The translations under genes and the position numbers were made by a program. Shown here piece after piece: positions 16,521-25,385 of a stretch of DNA of 64,000 nt. Position 1 is the first letter of the stretch. Each line of letters starts with the position of its first letter. Below the pieces are notes generated by a model. It worked only from the letters and a program-made list of their open reading frames with translations, made no database searches and was not told the DNA's origin. The stretch comes from Streptomyces sp. NBC_00557 (GTDB lineage Bacteria; Actinomycetota; Actinomycetes; Streptomycetales; Streptomycetaceae), in NCBI RefSeq assembly GCF_036345995.1, contig NZ_CP107796.1, positions 124,001 through 188,000 of the forward strand, written 5' to 3'.

Positions 16521-16690
16521 CCGAGGTCGAGTTGGGGCATGACCAGTCCGTGCTGCTCGTGCAGGCGGCCCATCAGGCCGACCAGGCGGCACGCGGCCAC
16601 GAGGTACGGCTTGACGGACGTGATCTGACAGCCCAGGTGGCAGTGCAGGCCGGTGAGTTCCAGCCGGGGCTGGTCGAGGATGCGGGCGAT
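16521..16690 (-). pseudogene. lysA: Internal fragment of diaminopimelate decarboxylase
   Basis: On the minus strand the frame from 16690 reads ARILDQPRLELTGLHCHLG, then VGLMGRLHEQHGLVMPQLDLG. This is the HCHLGSQ region and the segment before the GGG pyridoxal-phosphate loop of LysA-type fold-III decarboxylases. It covers about 57 codons of a roughly 450-codon gene, with no start or stop. It is sandwiched between the kdpD stub and the IS630 fragment and is in a different frame from both. Confidence 0.8.
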
Positions 16691-16748
16691 AGGTCTTGCC
16701 GACGCCGGGTGCCGCGCCGAGGTAGATCCGGAGCTTGCCGCGTGTCAT
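16689..16748 (-). pseudogene. kdpD: kdpD N-terminal stub
   Basis: Immediately after the kdpE stop an ATG begins TRGKLRIYLGAAPGVGKTY, the highly conserved N-terminus of the KdpD sensor kinase including its Walker-type GVGKT loop. After about 20 codons the match ends abruptly and lysA sequence follows. The remaining roughly 820 residues of KdpD (universal-stress-like domain, four membrane helices, kinase) are absent from the window. The operon therefore has no intact cognate kinase here. Confidence 0.85.
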
Positions 16749-16749
16749 G

Positions 16750-17433
16750 TCATCCTTCGAAGCGATAGCCCATCCCGGGCTCGGTGATCAGATAGCGGGG
16801 GTGGGAGGGGTCCGCCTCCAGCTTCCTGCGCAACTGCGCCATGTAGACCCGCAGATAGTTGGTCTTGTTGCTCTGCGAGACGCCCCAGACCTCCTGGAGC
16901 AGCTGCTTCTGCGTGATCAGCCGGCCGGGATTCGTCACCAGGATCTCCAGCAGATGCCACTCGGTCGGGGTCAGCCGTACGTCCCGCCCGTCCCGTACGG
17001 CCTTCTTGGCGAGCAGGTCGAGGGTGAAGTGCTCCGTCTCGACCAGGATCGTCTCGGGGACCAGCGGTGTGTCCTCGGTCCGGCGGACGGCGGCGCGCAG
17101 CCGGGCGAGCAGCTCGTCCATGCTGAACGGCTTGGTGATGTAGTCGTCGGCGCCGGCGTCGAGCGCGGCGACCTTCTCGTCGGACGCCTGGCGGGCGGAC
17201 AGGACCAGGATCGGCACGCGGCTCCAGCCCCGCACGCCCTTGATGATGTCGACACCGTCCATGTCGGGCAGGCCGAGGTCCAGCAGGACCACGTCGGGCT
17301 GACGGGCGGCGGCGAGCCGGAGCGCCGTGGCGCCGTCGGGGGCGGCGTCGACGCCGTAGTGCCGTGCGTGCAGGTTGATGACGAGGGCCCGTACGAGCTG
17401 CGGGTCGTCCTCCACCACTAGCACCCTGGTCAT
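16750..17433 (-). CDS. kdpE: KDP operon response regulator KdpE
   Basis: 227-aa OmpR-family regulator: receiver with D9/D10 and phospho-acceptor D52 (VVLLDLGLPDMDGVD), Lys in YITKPFSMDELLARL, and a winged-helix domain with LTPTEWHLLEILVTNPGRLITQKQLLQEVWG and YLRVYMAQLRRKLE, close to KdpE. ATG start with AGGAGAGGC upstream, 79 bp after kdpC. In intact operons KdpD phosphorylates KdpE under K+ limitation; here only a kdpD stub follows (2 bp away). KdpE must be driven by another kinase, by acetyl phosphate, or be silent. Confidence 0.94.
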   Translation of the reverse strand: MTRVLVVEDDPQLVRALVINLHARHYGVDAAPDGATALRLAAARQPDVVLLDLGLPDMDGVDIIKGVRGWSRVPILVLSARQASDEKVAALDAGADDYITKPFSMDELLARLRAAVRRTEDTPLVPETILVETEHFTLDLLAKKAVRDGRDVRLTPTEWHLLEILVTNPGRLITQKQLLQEVWGVSQSNKTNYLRVYMAQLRRKLEADPSHPRYLITEPGMGYRFEG

Positions 17434-17512
17434 GGAGGTGTGCCTCTCCTGTCATGCCTGCGGGAGTCGGCACCCGGAGGTACCGGCTCCCGTCGCGGAT
17501 CGCGTAAGGCGG

Positions 17513-18181
17513 TCACTTCTCGGCCACGAGGTCCTTGAGCGCGGTGTTGAGCTCCAGGACGTTCACCCGTGGTTCGCCGATGAAGCCCAGGGTGCGGCCG
17601 GCCGTATGGTCCTTGACCAGCTTCTCGACCTGGGCGACCGAGAGGCCGTTCCTGGCAGCGATCCGGTGCACCTGGAGGTCGGCGTAGGCCGGGGAGATGT
17701 CCGGGTCCAGTCCTGAGCCGGAGGAGGTCACCGCGTCCGCGGGGACGTCCGAGGGCCTGACCGTGTAGCCGGGCACCGAGTTGTCCTTCACCACGGCAGC
17801 TTTGGCGTCCTGCACCTGCTTGAGGAGCACCTTGCTGTCCGCGGACAGGTTGGTGGCGCCCGAAAGGATCAGCTGGTACCGCGTATTGACGCTGTTGGCA
17901 CCGAGACCGTTCTGCGGGCGTCCCTGGAACCACTTCAGGTCCGGCTCGGGGGTCTGCTGCCCCTTCTTCGGCGGCAGGTTGTAGGACTGCCCGATCAGGG
18001 AGGAGCCGACGATCCTGCCGTGCGCCGTAATCTCGGAGCCGTTCGCCTTGTCGTGGAACAGCCCCTGGGCGATGCCGGTGACGACCAGCGGGTAGACGAC
18101 ACCGGTCACCAGGGTCAGCACGAGGAGGGCGCGCAGGCCCGCGCCGAGCAACCGGGCGGTGTTCGTGACGGAGTTGTTCAT
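17513..18181 (-). CDS. kdpC: K+-transporting ATPase subunit C
   Basis: 222-aa KdpC: one N-terminal transmembrane helix (LGAGLRALLVLTLVTGVVYPLVVTGIAQ split over residues 10-37) followed by a periplasmic domain with the family motifs GSSLIGQ, FQGRP, SGSGLDPDISP and NGLSVAQVEKLVKDHT...GFIGEPRVNVLELN. KdpC bridges KdpA and KdpB and raises K+ affinity. ATG at 18181 is used; a TTG 21 bp upstream is possible. 24 bp after kdpB. Residues look intact. Confidence 0.95.
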   Translation of the reverse strand: MNNSVTNTARLLGAGLRALLVLTLVTGVVYPLVVTGIAQGLFHDKANGSEITAHGRIVGSSLIGQSYNLPPKKGQQTPEPDLKWFQGRPQNGLGANSVNTRYQLILSGATNLSADSKVLLKQVQDAKAAVVKDNSVPGYTVRPSDVPADAVTSSGSGLDPDISPAYADLQVHRIAARNGLSVAQVEKLVKDHTAGRTLGFIGEPRVNVLELNTALKDLVAEK

Positions 18182-18205
18182 GGCGATCAGCGCGCCTTTC
18201 AAGAA

Positions 18206-20332
18206 TTACAGCCCGGGGATGAGGGAGATGAGCAGGTCGATGAGCTTGATGCCGATGAAGGGGGCGATCAGGCCGCCGATGCCGTAGATCCCGAGGTTGC
18301 GGCGGAGCATCTTGTCGGCGCCCATCGGCCGGTAGCGCACGCCCTTCAGGGACAGCGGCACCAGGGCGATGATGATCAGGGCGTTGAAGACGACGGCCGA
18401 CAGGATCGCGGAGTCGGGCGAGGACAGGTGCATGATGTTGAGCTTGTCCAGGCCAGGGTAGACGGCCGCGAACAGCGCCGGGATGATCGCGAAGTACTTC
18501 GCGACGTCGTTGGCGATGGAGAACGTGGTCAACGCGCCGCGAGTGATGAGGAGTTGCTTGCCGATCTCGACGATCTCGATCAGCTTGGTCGGGTTGGAGT
18601 CGAGGTCGACCATGTTGCCGGCCTCCTTGGCGGCCGACGTGCCGGTGTTCATCGCCACGCCGACGTCCGCCTGTGCGAGGGCCGGCGCGTCGTTGGTGCC
18701 GTCCCCGGTCATGGCGACCAGCTTGCCGCCGGCCTGCTCCCGCTTGATGAGGGCCATCTTGTCCTCGGGAGTCGCCTCGGCGAGGAAGTCGTCGACGCCG
18801 GCCTCCTCGGCGATCGCCTTGGCGGTCAGCGGGTTGTCCCCCGTGATCATGACCGTCTTGATGCCCATGCGGCGCAGTTCCTCGAACCGCTCCCGCATGC
18901 CGTTCTTGACGACGTCCTTGAGATGGATGACGCCCAGCACGCGGGCGCCGTCGGCGTCCTCGACGGCGACCAGCAGCGGAGTGCCGCCCGCCTCGGAGAT
19001 GCGGTTGGCTATGCCGTCCGCGTCCTCGGCGACCGTGCCGCCCTGCTCCTTCACCCACGCGATGACCGAGGCGGTGGCGCCCTTGCGGATCTTCCGGCCG
19101 TCGACGTCCACGCCCGACATGCGGGTCTGGGCGGTGAACTCGATCCACTGGGCACCGGCCAGCTCGCCCTGGTGGCGCTCGCGCAGCCCGTACTTCTCCT
19201 TGGCGAGGACGACGATGGAGCGGCCCTCGGGCGTCTCGTCGGCCAGCGAGGACAGCTGGGCCGCGTCCGCGACATCCTCCTCGGTGGTGCCCCTCACCGG
19301 CAGGAACTCGGCGGCCTGGCGATTGCCGAGGGTGATCGTGCCGGTCTTGTCCAGCAACAGCGTGGAGACGTCACCGGCGGCCTCGACCGCACGCCCCGAC
19401 ATGGCGAGCACGTTGCGCTGCACCAGCCGGTCCATGCCGGCGATGCCGATGGCGGAGAGCAGGGCGCCGATCGTGGTCGGGATCAGGCACACCAGCAGGG
19501 CCACCAGCACGACCATGGTCAGGTGTGTGCCCGCGTAGGCCGCGAACGGCGGCAGCGTGGCGCAGGCCATCAGGAAGACGATGGTCAGCGAGGCCAGCAG
19601 GATGTTCAGGGCGATCTCGTTGGGCGTCTTCTGCCGGGCGGCGCCCTCGACCAGGTTGATCATGCGGTCGATGAAGGTCTCGCCGGGCTTCGTCGTGATC
19701 TTGATGACGATGCGGTCGGACAGCACCTTCGTACCGCCCGTGACGGCGCTGCGGTCGCCGCCGGACTCGCGGATGACCGGGGCGGACTCGCCGGTGATCG
19801 CCGATTCGTCCACCGAGGCGACCCCCTCGACGACGTCACCGTCGCCGGGGATGACGTCACCGGCCTCGCAGACCACCAGGTCGCCGAGGGTCAGTGCGGT
19901 GCCCGGGACCTGCTCCTCGGTGCCGTCCGCCAGGAGCCGGCGGGCGATGGTGTCGGTCTTGGCCTTGCGCAGGGTGTCGGCCTGAGCCTTGCCGCGGCCC
20001 TCGGCGACGGCCTCCGCGAGGTTGGCGAAGACCACGGTCAGCCACAGCCAGGCGCTGATGGTCCAGCCGAACCAGTCGCCCGGGTGCTGGCAGGAGAAGA
20101 CGGTGGTGAGCACGGAGCCGATCCACACCACGAACATCACCGGGGACTTGACCATCACCCGCGGATCGAGCTTGCGGAACGCCTCCGGCAGCGACTTCAC
20201 CAGTGCCTTGGGGTCGAAGAGACCCGCTCCGACACGGCCCTCGGCGGGCTTGTGCCCGGTCGGCGCGTCCTGGTGGGGCGCCAGAGTGGGTATGGACATC
20301 GCGTCCTCGTGGTTTTCCGTTCGGGTCGTCAT
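18206..20332 (-). CDS. kdpB: K+-transporting P-type ATPase subunit B
   Basis: 708-aa P-type ATPase catalytic subunit. Visible motifs: TGES (actuator), phosphorylation site D328 in [13 protein letters not shown], nucleotide-domain [12 protein letters not shown], and the hinge [18 protein letters not shown]. About seven membrane helices, the last ending in LIPGL. Start ATG 20332 overlaps the kdpA stop (ATGA, 4 bp), showing tight coupling; the open frame extends upstream inside kdpA but that is not coding. Length is typical (680-710 aa). Hydrolyses ATP to drive high-affinity K+ uptake through KdpA. Confidence 0.97.
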   Translation of the reverse strand: MTTRTENHEDAMSIPTLAPHQDAPTGHKPAEGRVGAGLFDPKALVKSLPEAFRKLDPRVMVKSPVMFVVWIGSVLTTVFSCQHPGDWFGWTISAWLWLTVVFANLAEAVAEGRGKAQADTLRKAKTDTIARRLLADGTEEQVPGTALTLGDLVVCEAGDVIPGDGDVVEGVASVDESAITGESAPVIRESGGDRSAVTGGTKVLSDRIVIKITTKPGETFIDRMINLVEGAARQKTPNEIALNILLASLTIVFLMACATLPPFAAYAGTHLTMVVLVALLVCLIPTTIGALLSAIGIAGMDRLVQRNVLAMSGRAVEAAGDVSTLLLDKTGTITLGNRQAAEFLPVRGTTEEDVADAAQLSSLADETPEGRSIVVLAKEKYGLRERHQGELAGAQWIEFTAQTRMSGVDVDGRKIRKGATASVIAWVKEQGGTVAEDADGIANRISEAGGTPLLVAVEDADGARVLGVIHLKDVVKNGMRERFEELRRMGIKTVMITGDNPLTAKAIAEEAGVDDFLAEATPEDKMALIKREQAGGKLVAMTGDGTNDAPALAQADVGVAMNTGTSAAKEAGNMVDLDSNPTKLIEIVEIGKQLLITRGALTTFSIANDVAKYFAIIPALFAAVYPGLDKLNIMHLSSPDSAILSAVVFNALIIIALVPLSLKGVRYRPMGADKMLRRNLGIYGIGGLIAPFIGIKLIDLLISLIPGL

Positions 20333-21993
20333 GACGCCAGCCCCTCGGCCAGCGGACCCAGCGCCAGCGCCGGGAAGTACGTCAGACCGGTGATGATCAG
20401 GATCGCACCCACCAGCAGGCCGGTGAACAGCGGTTTCTCGGTGCGCAGGGTGCCCGCGGTGACCGGGACCGGCGTCTGCTCGGCGAGCGAGCCGGCCAGT
20501 GCCAGCACGAACACCATCGGCAGGAAGCGGCCCAGCAGCATCGCGAGCCCGGTCGTGGTGTTGAACCAGTCGGTGTTCGCGTTCAGGCCGGCGAAAGCCG
20601 AGCCGTTGTTGTTCGACGCGGACGTGAAGGCGTACAGCACCTCGGAGAACCCGTGCGCGCCGGAGTTGAGCATCGAGTGCGGCGGGGTCGGCAGCGCCAT
20701 GGAGGCCGCCGTGAAGACCAGCACCAGGGCGGGGGTGATCAGGATGTAGCAGGCGGCGAGCTTCATCTCGCAGCCGCCGATCTTCTTGCCCAGGTACTCG
20801 GGCGTGCGGCCGACCATCAGACCGGCGATGAACACCGCGATGACCGCCATGATCAGGATGCCGTAGAGGCCGGAGCCGGTACCACCGGGCGCGATCTCGC
20901 CCAGCATCATGCTCAGCATGGTGATGCCGCCGCCCAGGCCGGTGAAGGAGGAGTGGAAGGAGTCCACCGCGCCGGTCGAGGTCAGTGTCGTCGCCACCGC
21001 GAAGATCGAGGAGCCGCCGACGCCGAAGCGGACCTCCTTGCCCTCCATCGCGCCGCCGGCCGCCTGCAGCGCCGGGCCGTGGTGGGCGAACTCGGTCCAC
21101 ATCATCAGGGCTGTGAAGCCCAGCCAGATGGTGACCATCGTGGCCAGGATCGCGTACCCCTGCTTCACGTTGCCGACCATCACGCCGAAGGTGCGGGTCA
21201 GCGAGAACGGGATGACCAGGATCAGGAAGATCTCGAACAGGTTGGTGAAGGGGGTCGGGTTCTCGAAGGGGTGGGCGGAGTTGGCGTTGAAGTAGCCGCC
21301 GCCGTTGGTGCCCAGCTCCTTGATCGCTTCCTGGGAGGCGACCGCGCCGCCGTTCCACTGCTGCGAGCCGCCCATGAACTGGCCGACCTCGTGGATGCCG
21401 GAGAAGTTCTGGATCGCCCCGCACGCCACCAGCACGACGGCGGCGACCGCGGCACCCGGCAGCAGGATGCGCAGCGTGCCGCGCACCAGGTCGGACCAGA
21501 AGTTGCCCAGCTCACCGGTGCGCGAGCGCGCGAAGCCGCGCACGAGCGCCACCGCGACGGCGATGCCGACGGCCGCCGAGACGAAGTTCTGCACGGCCAG
21601 ACCGGCGGTCTGCACGACGTGCCCCATGGTCTGCTCGCCGTAATACGACTGCCAGTTGGTGTTGGTCACGAACGACACGGCCGTGTTGAACGACTGCGCC
21701 GGGCTCACCGACGAGAACTTCATCGAACCGGGCAGGACGCCCTGCAGCCGCTGCAGCAGATAGAGGAAGAGGACGCTGACGGCGGAGAAGGCCAGCACAC
21801 CACGCAGGTAGGCGGGCCAGGTCATCTCGGCGTCGGGGTTGGCACCGATGGCGCGATAGATCCACTTCTCCACCCGCAGGTGCTTCTTCGAGGAGTAGAC
21901 CCTGGCCATGTAGGTGCCAAGCGGGATGTAGGCGAGCGCCAGTGCGCCTATGAGGGCGAGCAACTGGAGAAAGCCCGCAGCTTCTGGACTCAT
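20329..21993 (-). CDS. kdpA: K+-transporting ATPase subunit A (channel-like)
   Basis: 554-aa membrane subunit of the superfamily of K+ transporters, with about ten helices and the repeated selectivity-loop regions ([45 protein letters not shown]). The N-terminal [20 protein letters not shown] is typical of KdpA. ATG start; 8 bp after the kdpF stop. Length normal. Provides the K+ pore of the KdpFABC pump. Confidence 0.97.
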   Translation of the reverse strand: MSPEAAGFLQLLALIGALALAYIPLGTYMARVYSSKKHLRVEKWIYRAIGANPDAEMTWPAYLRGVLAFSAVSVLFLYLLQRLQGVLPGSMKFSSVSPAQSFNTAVSFVTNTNWQSYYGEQTMGHVVQTAGLAVQNFVSAAVGIAVAVALVRGFARSRTGELGNFWSDLVRGTLRILLPGAAVAAVVLVACGAIQNFSGIHEVGQFMGGSQQWNGGAVASQEAIKELGTNGGGYFNANSAHPFENPTPFTNLFEIFLILVIPFSLTRTFGVMVGNVKQGYAILATMVTIWLGFTALMMWTEFAHHGPALQAAGGAMEGKEVRFGVGGSSIFAVATTLTSTGAVDSFHSSFTGLGGGITMLSMMLGEIAPGGTGSGLYGILIMAVIAVFIAGLMVGRTPEYLGKKIGGCEMKLAACYILITPALVLVFTAASMALPTPPHSMLNSGAHGFSEVLYAFTSASNNNGSAFAGLNANTDWFNTTTGLAMLLGRFLPMVFVLALAGSLAEQTPVPVTAGTLRTEKPLFTGLLVGAILIITGLTYFPALALGPLAEGLAS

Positions 21994-22001
21994 GTCTGTG
22001 C

Positions 22002-22091
22002 TCAGAACCTCTCCGGGAAGATCAGGGCGAGGACGAGATAGCCCAGCAGGGCGACGGCCACGACCAGGCCGACGACGTTCTCGGCGGTCAC
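22002..22091 (-). CDS. kdpF: KdpF small membrane subunit
   Basis: 29-aa single-helix protein ([20 protein letters not shown] then PERF), the expected size and the conserved P-E-(R/K)-F end of KdpF, which stabilises the KdpABC complex. GTG start at 22091 overlaps the stop of the preceding 27-aa gene by 4 bp (GTGA). Confidence 0.93.
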   Translation of the reverse strand: MTAENVVGLVVAVALLGYLVLALIFPERF

Positions 22092-22171
22092 AGCTTCGTC
22101 ACCCCCTTGGCGACGAGGGCCACCAGCGCGAAGCCCGCGAGCACGGTGACGACGAAGGCCAGATCGGCCAT
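22088..22171 (-). CDS. 27-aa membrane microprotein upstream of kdpF
   Basis: An ATG at 22171 with CAGGAG at good spacing opens a 27-codon frame. The product is a single hydrophobic helix ([18 protein letters not shown]) ending KGVTKL. Its stop overlaps the kdpF start, so it is the true first gene of the kdp operon. It resembles KdpF in size and topology but lacks the PERF end. Likely a second accessory microprotein of the pump; function not known to me. Confidence 0.75.
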   Translation of the reverse strand: MADLAFVVTVLAGFALVALVAKGVTKL

Positions 22172-22250
22172 CGTGAACTCCTGAAGAGGTCCGGGGTGGG
22201 AACAAGGACGGTTCGAGGAAACCGCCTCCGTGGCCGGATCTGGACACTCG

Positions 22251-22302
22251 TTGACGGCCCTCTTACGGCCTCGCCCACGGCTTTGACGGGACTCTTACGG
22301 CC
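22251..22302 (-). promoter_or_regulatory. Direct repeats upstream of kdp: candidate KdpE operator
   Basis: TTGACGGCCCTCTTACGGCC (22251-22270) and TTGACGGGACTCTTACGGCC (22283-22302) match at 18 of 20 bases and are exactly 32 bp apart, about three helical turns, 80-130 bp upstream of the first kdp start. OmpR-family regulators bind direct repeats on one DNA face, so this is a good candidate KdpE site. Assignment is inferred. Confidence 0.6.
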
Positions 22303-22338
22303 ACCGGTCCCCAGCTGCCGGTAACAGAGCGCTCCTGG

Positions 22339-22560
22339 TCAGAGCAGCCGGAACCGCAGCCGGCAGATCACCGCGTCCGTCTCCCGCCGCACGGCGTGTG
22401 CGACCACCGCACCCCGCTGGTTCTGCAGCAACCGCTGCCACACCCTCTCCGGCTCGGCCTCCGGGATCAGCACCGTGACCCGCGTGGCCGGCTCGGCGGC
22501 GGCCACCGCACGGACGTACGCGGCGATCGGGCGGCCCAGGCTCCGCCTCTCGCAGGACAG
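22339..22560 (-). pseudogene. C-terminal tail of an APC-type permease
   Basis: The minus frame ending at 22339 reads ERRSLGRPIAAYVRAVAAAE, VTVLIPEAEPERVWQRLLQN, and ends QRGAVVAHAVRRETDAVICR-LRFRLL. This resembles the cytoplasmic C-terminus of APC-superfamily permeases found beside kdp in Streptomyces (IPE...WWQRLLQNQRG..). All membrane segments are gone; upstream sequence switches to IS5-type sequence at about 22565. A truncated, non-functional remnant. Confidence 0.65.
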
Positions 22561-22569
22561 CCGCACGGG

Positions 22570-22846
22570 TTGTGGGCGGTGATCGAGCCGCTGCTGCCGA
22601 AGGTGGAACGTCGAGCCCGGCATCCTGGACGCAAGCGGCATCCGGGCCGGCTGGTGTTCCAGGGACACCTGTTCCTGCTGCATATCGGGATCGTCTGGGA
22701 ACACCTGCCGCAGGAACTCGGCTTCGGCTCGGCATGACCTGCTGGCGTCGCCTGGCCGAGTGGACCGAGGCCGGAGTGTGGCCCCGGCTTCACGAGGTCC
22801 TGCTTGCCGGACTTCGCGGCGCGAACGCCCTCAAAGTCGCGCGCCC
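22570..22846 (+). mobile_element. IS5-family transposase N-terminal remnant, frameshifted
   Basis: From 22570 the plus strand encodes LWAVIEPLLPKVERRARHPG, then HLFLLHIGIVWEHLPQELGF, the start of IS5-group (DUF4096) transposases. The match continues as MTCWRRLAEWTEAGVWPRLH in the next frame, so a frameshift lies near 22735. The catalytic DDE part is absent. This insertion probably removed the body of the adjacent permease gene. Confidence 0.8.
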
Positions 22847-23295
22847 CGTTGCCGCGTCACTGTCTCGGCGGCGCCTTGCCGCCCCGACCCCAGGGCTGCC
22901 GATGGCCGACGTCAGCGATTGAGCGATGGACGACTCGACCGGTGTCGGTCGGCTGGAGAAGGCCACCGGTGGTGAGGCCCCATCATGAGGCACCAGTCAG
23001 CAGAGTCGGGCCGGCATGCCGAAGCTCAGCGAACTGCACCGCCAGGGCGACATTTGCCCATCGCCGGAGTCCGCCGTCATGCCGTCATGCCGTCATGCCG
23101 TCATGCTGGCCCACGACCTTGGCGCAACTCATAGGGGCCCCCGTTGGCAAGAACACCGTAAGAACACCGGCCAGATGAGTCCGCTTGAGGCTTTCGTGGG
23201 CTCCTGTTCAAGTTCACGCCGCCGCGGATACATCGATGGCGCATACGCCTGAAGGTGCCACTCCCTCGCGTGAATGACGACTGGAGCCACCACAC
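22847..23295. other. Degenerate region after the IS5 remnant
   Basis: No intact gene. It contains four tandem copies of the 8-mer GCCGTCAT (23073-23104), a slippage-type microsatellite, and presumably the promoter of the phosphodiesterase gene. Confidence 0.45.
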
Positions 23296-24957
23296 GTGAA
23301 CCGCCGTTCCGTACAACTCGTGGCCGTCCTCGGCACCGCAGTGACCCTCGCCGGAGGTTCCCTCGCCGCGGCGTCGGAGTTGACCACCCACTCTTCCGCA
23401 GCGACCGAGAAGGCCGCCGCCAAGCACGTCCTTCTGCTGTCCGTCGACGGACTGCACCAGTCCGACCTGGCCTGGTACATCGCACAGCACCCCGACTCGG
23501 CACTGGCCCACCTGGTGCACGGCGGCGTGCAGTACACCAACGCACACACCACCACGCCCTCCGACTCCTTCCCCGGCATGACCGCCCAGGTCACCGGCGG
23601 TGGTCCGGGCACCACCGGCGTCTACTACGACGACACGTACCACCACGCCCTGCTCCCGGCCGGCACCACCGACTGCAGGACCGCCAAGCCCGGCGCCGAG
23701 GTGGACCTCACCGAGGACCTCGACAAGAACAAGGCCTCCTTCGACGCCGGCCAAGGACTGAGAGGTCTGCCCGGCAGCATCCTGCAGATGACCGGCAACG
23801 CCGCCAGCCTCATCGACCCGAGCAAGCTGCCGGTCGACCCCACCACCTGCAAGCCGGTCTACCCGCACTCCTACCTGCAGGTGAACACCGTCTTCGACGT
23901 GGCCCGCAAGGCCGGTCTGCGCACCGCCTGGTCGGACAAGCACATCGCCTACGACATCCTCAACGGCCCCTCCGGCAACGGCATCCAGGACCAGTTCTCC
24001 CCGGAGATCAACAGCGACGCCAGCGGCTATCCGGCCGGTAACGACTGGACCACCGGCAACAAGGCGACCGAGCAGTACGACGGCTACAAGGTCAAGGCCG
24101 TCCTCAACGAGATCGACGGCTACGACCACTCCGGCACCCACAAGGTCGGCACCCCGGCGATCTTCGGCATGAACTTCCAGTCGGTCTCCACCGCCCAGAA
24201 GCTCCCCACCTCCGACGGCCTCAAGGGCGGCTACGCGGCCAAGGGCGTCCCCGGACCGCTGCTGCAGAAGAACCTCGACTTCGTCAACACCGAAGTGGGC
24301 GCGATGGTCAAGGAGATCCACGCCAAGGGCCTGGCCTCCAGCACCGACATCATCCTGTCCGCCAAGCACGGCCAGTCGCCGACCGACCCCACGGCCCTGA
24401 CCCGCATCGACGACGGCCCGCTCCTCGACGGCCTCAACGCCGCCTGGAAGGCCGCCCACCCGGGCACCGGCGACCTCGTCGCGCACTCCGCAGACGACGA
24501 CGGCATGCTGCTGTGGCTCAACGACCGCTCCAAGGAGGCCACTTCCTTCGCCAAGAAGTACCTGCTCGCCCAGAGCGGCCAGGGCAACGACATCAACGGC
24601 AACGCCAAAGCGTTCACCAACAGCGGCCTGGCCAAGGTCTACGCGGGCAAGGACGCCGCCGCCTATTTCGGTGTCAAGCCCGGTGACGCCCGAGTGCCGG
24701 ACCTGTTCGGCATCGCCAAGTACGGCGTGGTCTACACCGGCGGCCGGAAGAAGATCGCCGAGCACGGCGGCGCCCACGCCGACGACCTGAACGTTCCGCT
24801 CGTGATCTCGGGTGCCGGTACCAGGGCAGGCATCACCAAGGCCCGCCAGGTCAGGACCGCCCAGATCGCGCCGACCATCCTGACTCTGCTGGGCCTGGAC
24901 CCGCAGAGCCTGCAGGCCGTGCGGAAGGACCACACCAAGTCGCTGCCGATCCGCTGA
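23296..24957 (+). CDS. Exported type I phosphodiesterase/nucleotide pyrophosphatase
   Basis: 553-aa secreted protein. Signal peptide at residues 1-27 (VQLVAVLGTAVTLAGGSLAA). The alkaline-phosphatase-superfamily core shows metal ligand Asp in LLLSVDGLHQSDL, the nucleophile region HTTTPSDSFPGMTAQ, a second metal site in SAKHGQSPTDP and the late His in AEHGGAHADDLNVPLVI. The family hydrolyses phosphodiesters or nucleotide pyrophosphates outside the cell using two metal ions. GTG start; ribosome site weak (GGAGCC about 8 nt upstream). Monocistronic, closed by a strong terminator. Exact substrate unknown. Confidence 0.9.
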   Translation: MNRRSVQLVAVLGTAVTLAGGSLAAASELTTHSSAATEKAAAKHVLLLSVDGLHQSDLAWYIAQHPDSALAHLVHGGVQYTNAHTTTPSDSFPGMTAQVTGGGPGTTGVYYDDTYHHALLPAGTTDCRTAKPGAEVDLTEDLDKNKASFDAGQGLRGLPGSILQMTGNAASLIDPSKLPVDPTTCKPVYPHSYLQVNTVFDVARKAGLRTAWSDKHIAYDILNGPSGNGIQDQFSPEINSDASGYPAGNDWTTGNKATEQYDGYKVKAVLNEIDGYDHSGTHKVGTPAIFGMNFQSVSTAQKLPTSDGLKGGYAAKGVPGPLLQKNLDFVNTEVGAMVKEIHAKGLASSTDIILSAKHGQSPTDPTALTRIDDGPLLDGLNAAWKAAHPGTGDLVAHSADDDGMLLWLNDRSKEATSFAKKYLLAQSGQGNDINGNAKAFTNSGLAKVYAGKDAAAYFGVKPGDARVPDLFGIAKYGVVYTGGRKKIAEHGGAHADDLNVPLVISGAGTRAGITKARQVRTAQIAPTILTLLGLDPQSLQAVRKDHTKSLPIR

Positions 24958-24976
24958 CCGCCTGCCGTCGACCCCG

Positions 24977-25010
24977 AGCGGGCCGCACGCCGTACGGCGT
25001 GCGGCCCGCT
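24977..25010 (+). terminator. Perfect 34-bp inverted repeat terminator
   Basis: AGCGGGCCGCACGCCGT is followed immediately by its exact reverse complement, 19 bp after the phosphodiesterase stop. Confidence 0.85.
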
Positions 25011-25385
25011 GTTCAGCGACGAGACGCATTCCTCCCGACGGGCCGCCCGGCGACTACCTCGCCCGTTCCTCGTGTGACCCGTCGTTCTCACCCCATCCAC
25101 ACGCCGGTGAGGGACTCCGGTCAGCCGATGAACGCTCCAGACGGCGCACGGCGTCGTCCCCTCGAAGCGTCAAGGCTGGTTCGTCCTGGTGGTACTGACC
25201 CCCTGCTGCAGAGCCCGGGACACCTCCCGGGTGGGGGTGGCTCCCCACGGCCGATCCCCCTGGTCGATCTTCTTGATCTGTTACCAGGCAATGGCGAGGC
25301 GGCGGCATGTGTTCCGCTGCTGGGGCCGGGCCTCGTAGGCCGCTATCGGAAGGCGACGCGGGGGGCCGCGCCGTACGGTGGCACG
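25011..25385. other. Intergenic region
   Basis: 375 bp with no supported gene. The frame of the following membrane protein is open through here but the sequence reads as noise (Pro/Gly-rich, no signal). Confidence 0.4.

Noticed and set aside
16026..16748. A single 240-aa KdpD-transposase fusion protein
   Set aside because: The frames join by chance across three unrelated fragments, with lysA in a different frame; no function is likely.
18020..20749. A 909-codon open frame antisense to kdpB/kdpC
   Set aside because: Shadow of well-conserved kdp genes; no protein motif.
18206..21424. KdpB extended at its N-terminus by 364 residues
   Set aside because: The extension is a shadow frame of kdpA; the ATGA overlap at 20329-20332 marks the real start.
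23073..23104. Four 8-bp tandem repeats as a CRISPR or satellite element
   Set aside because: Far too short and without spacers; a simple slippage tract.
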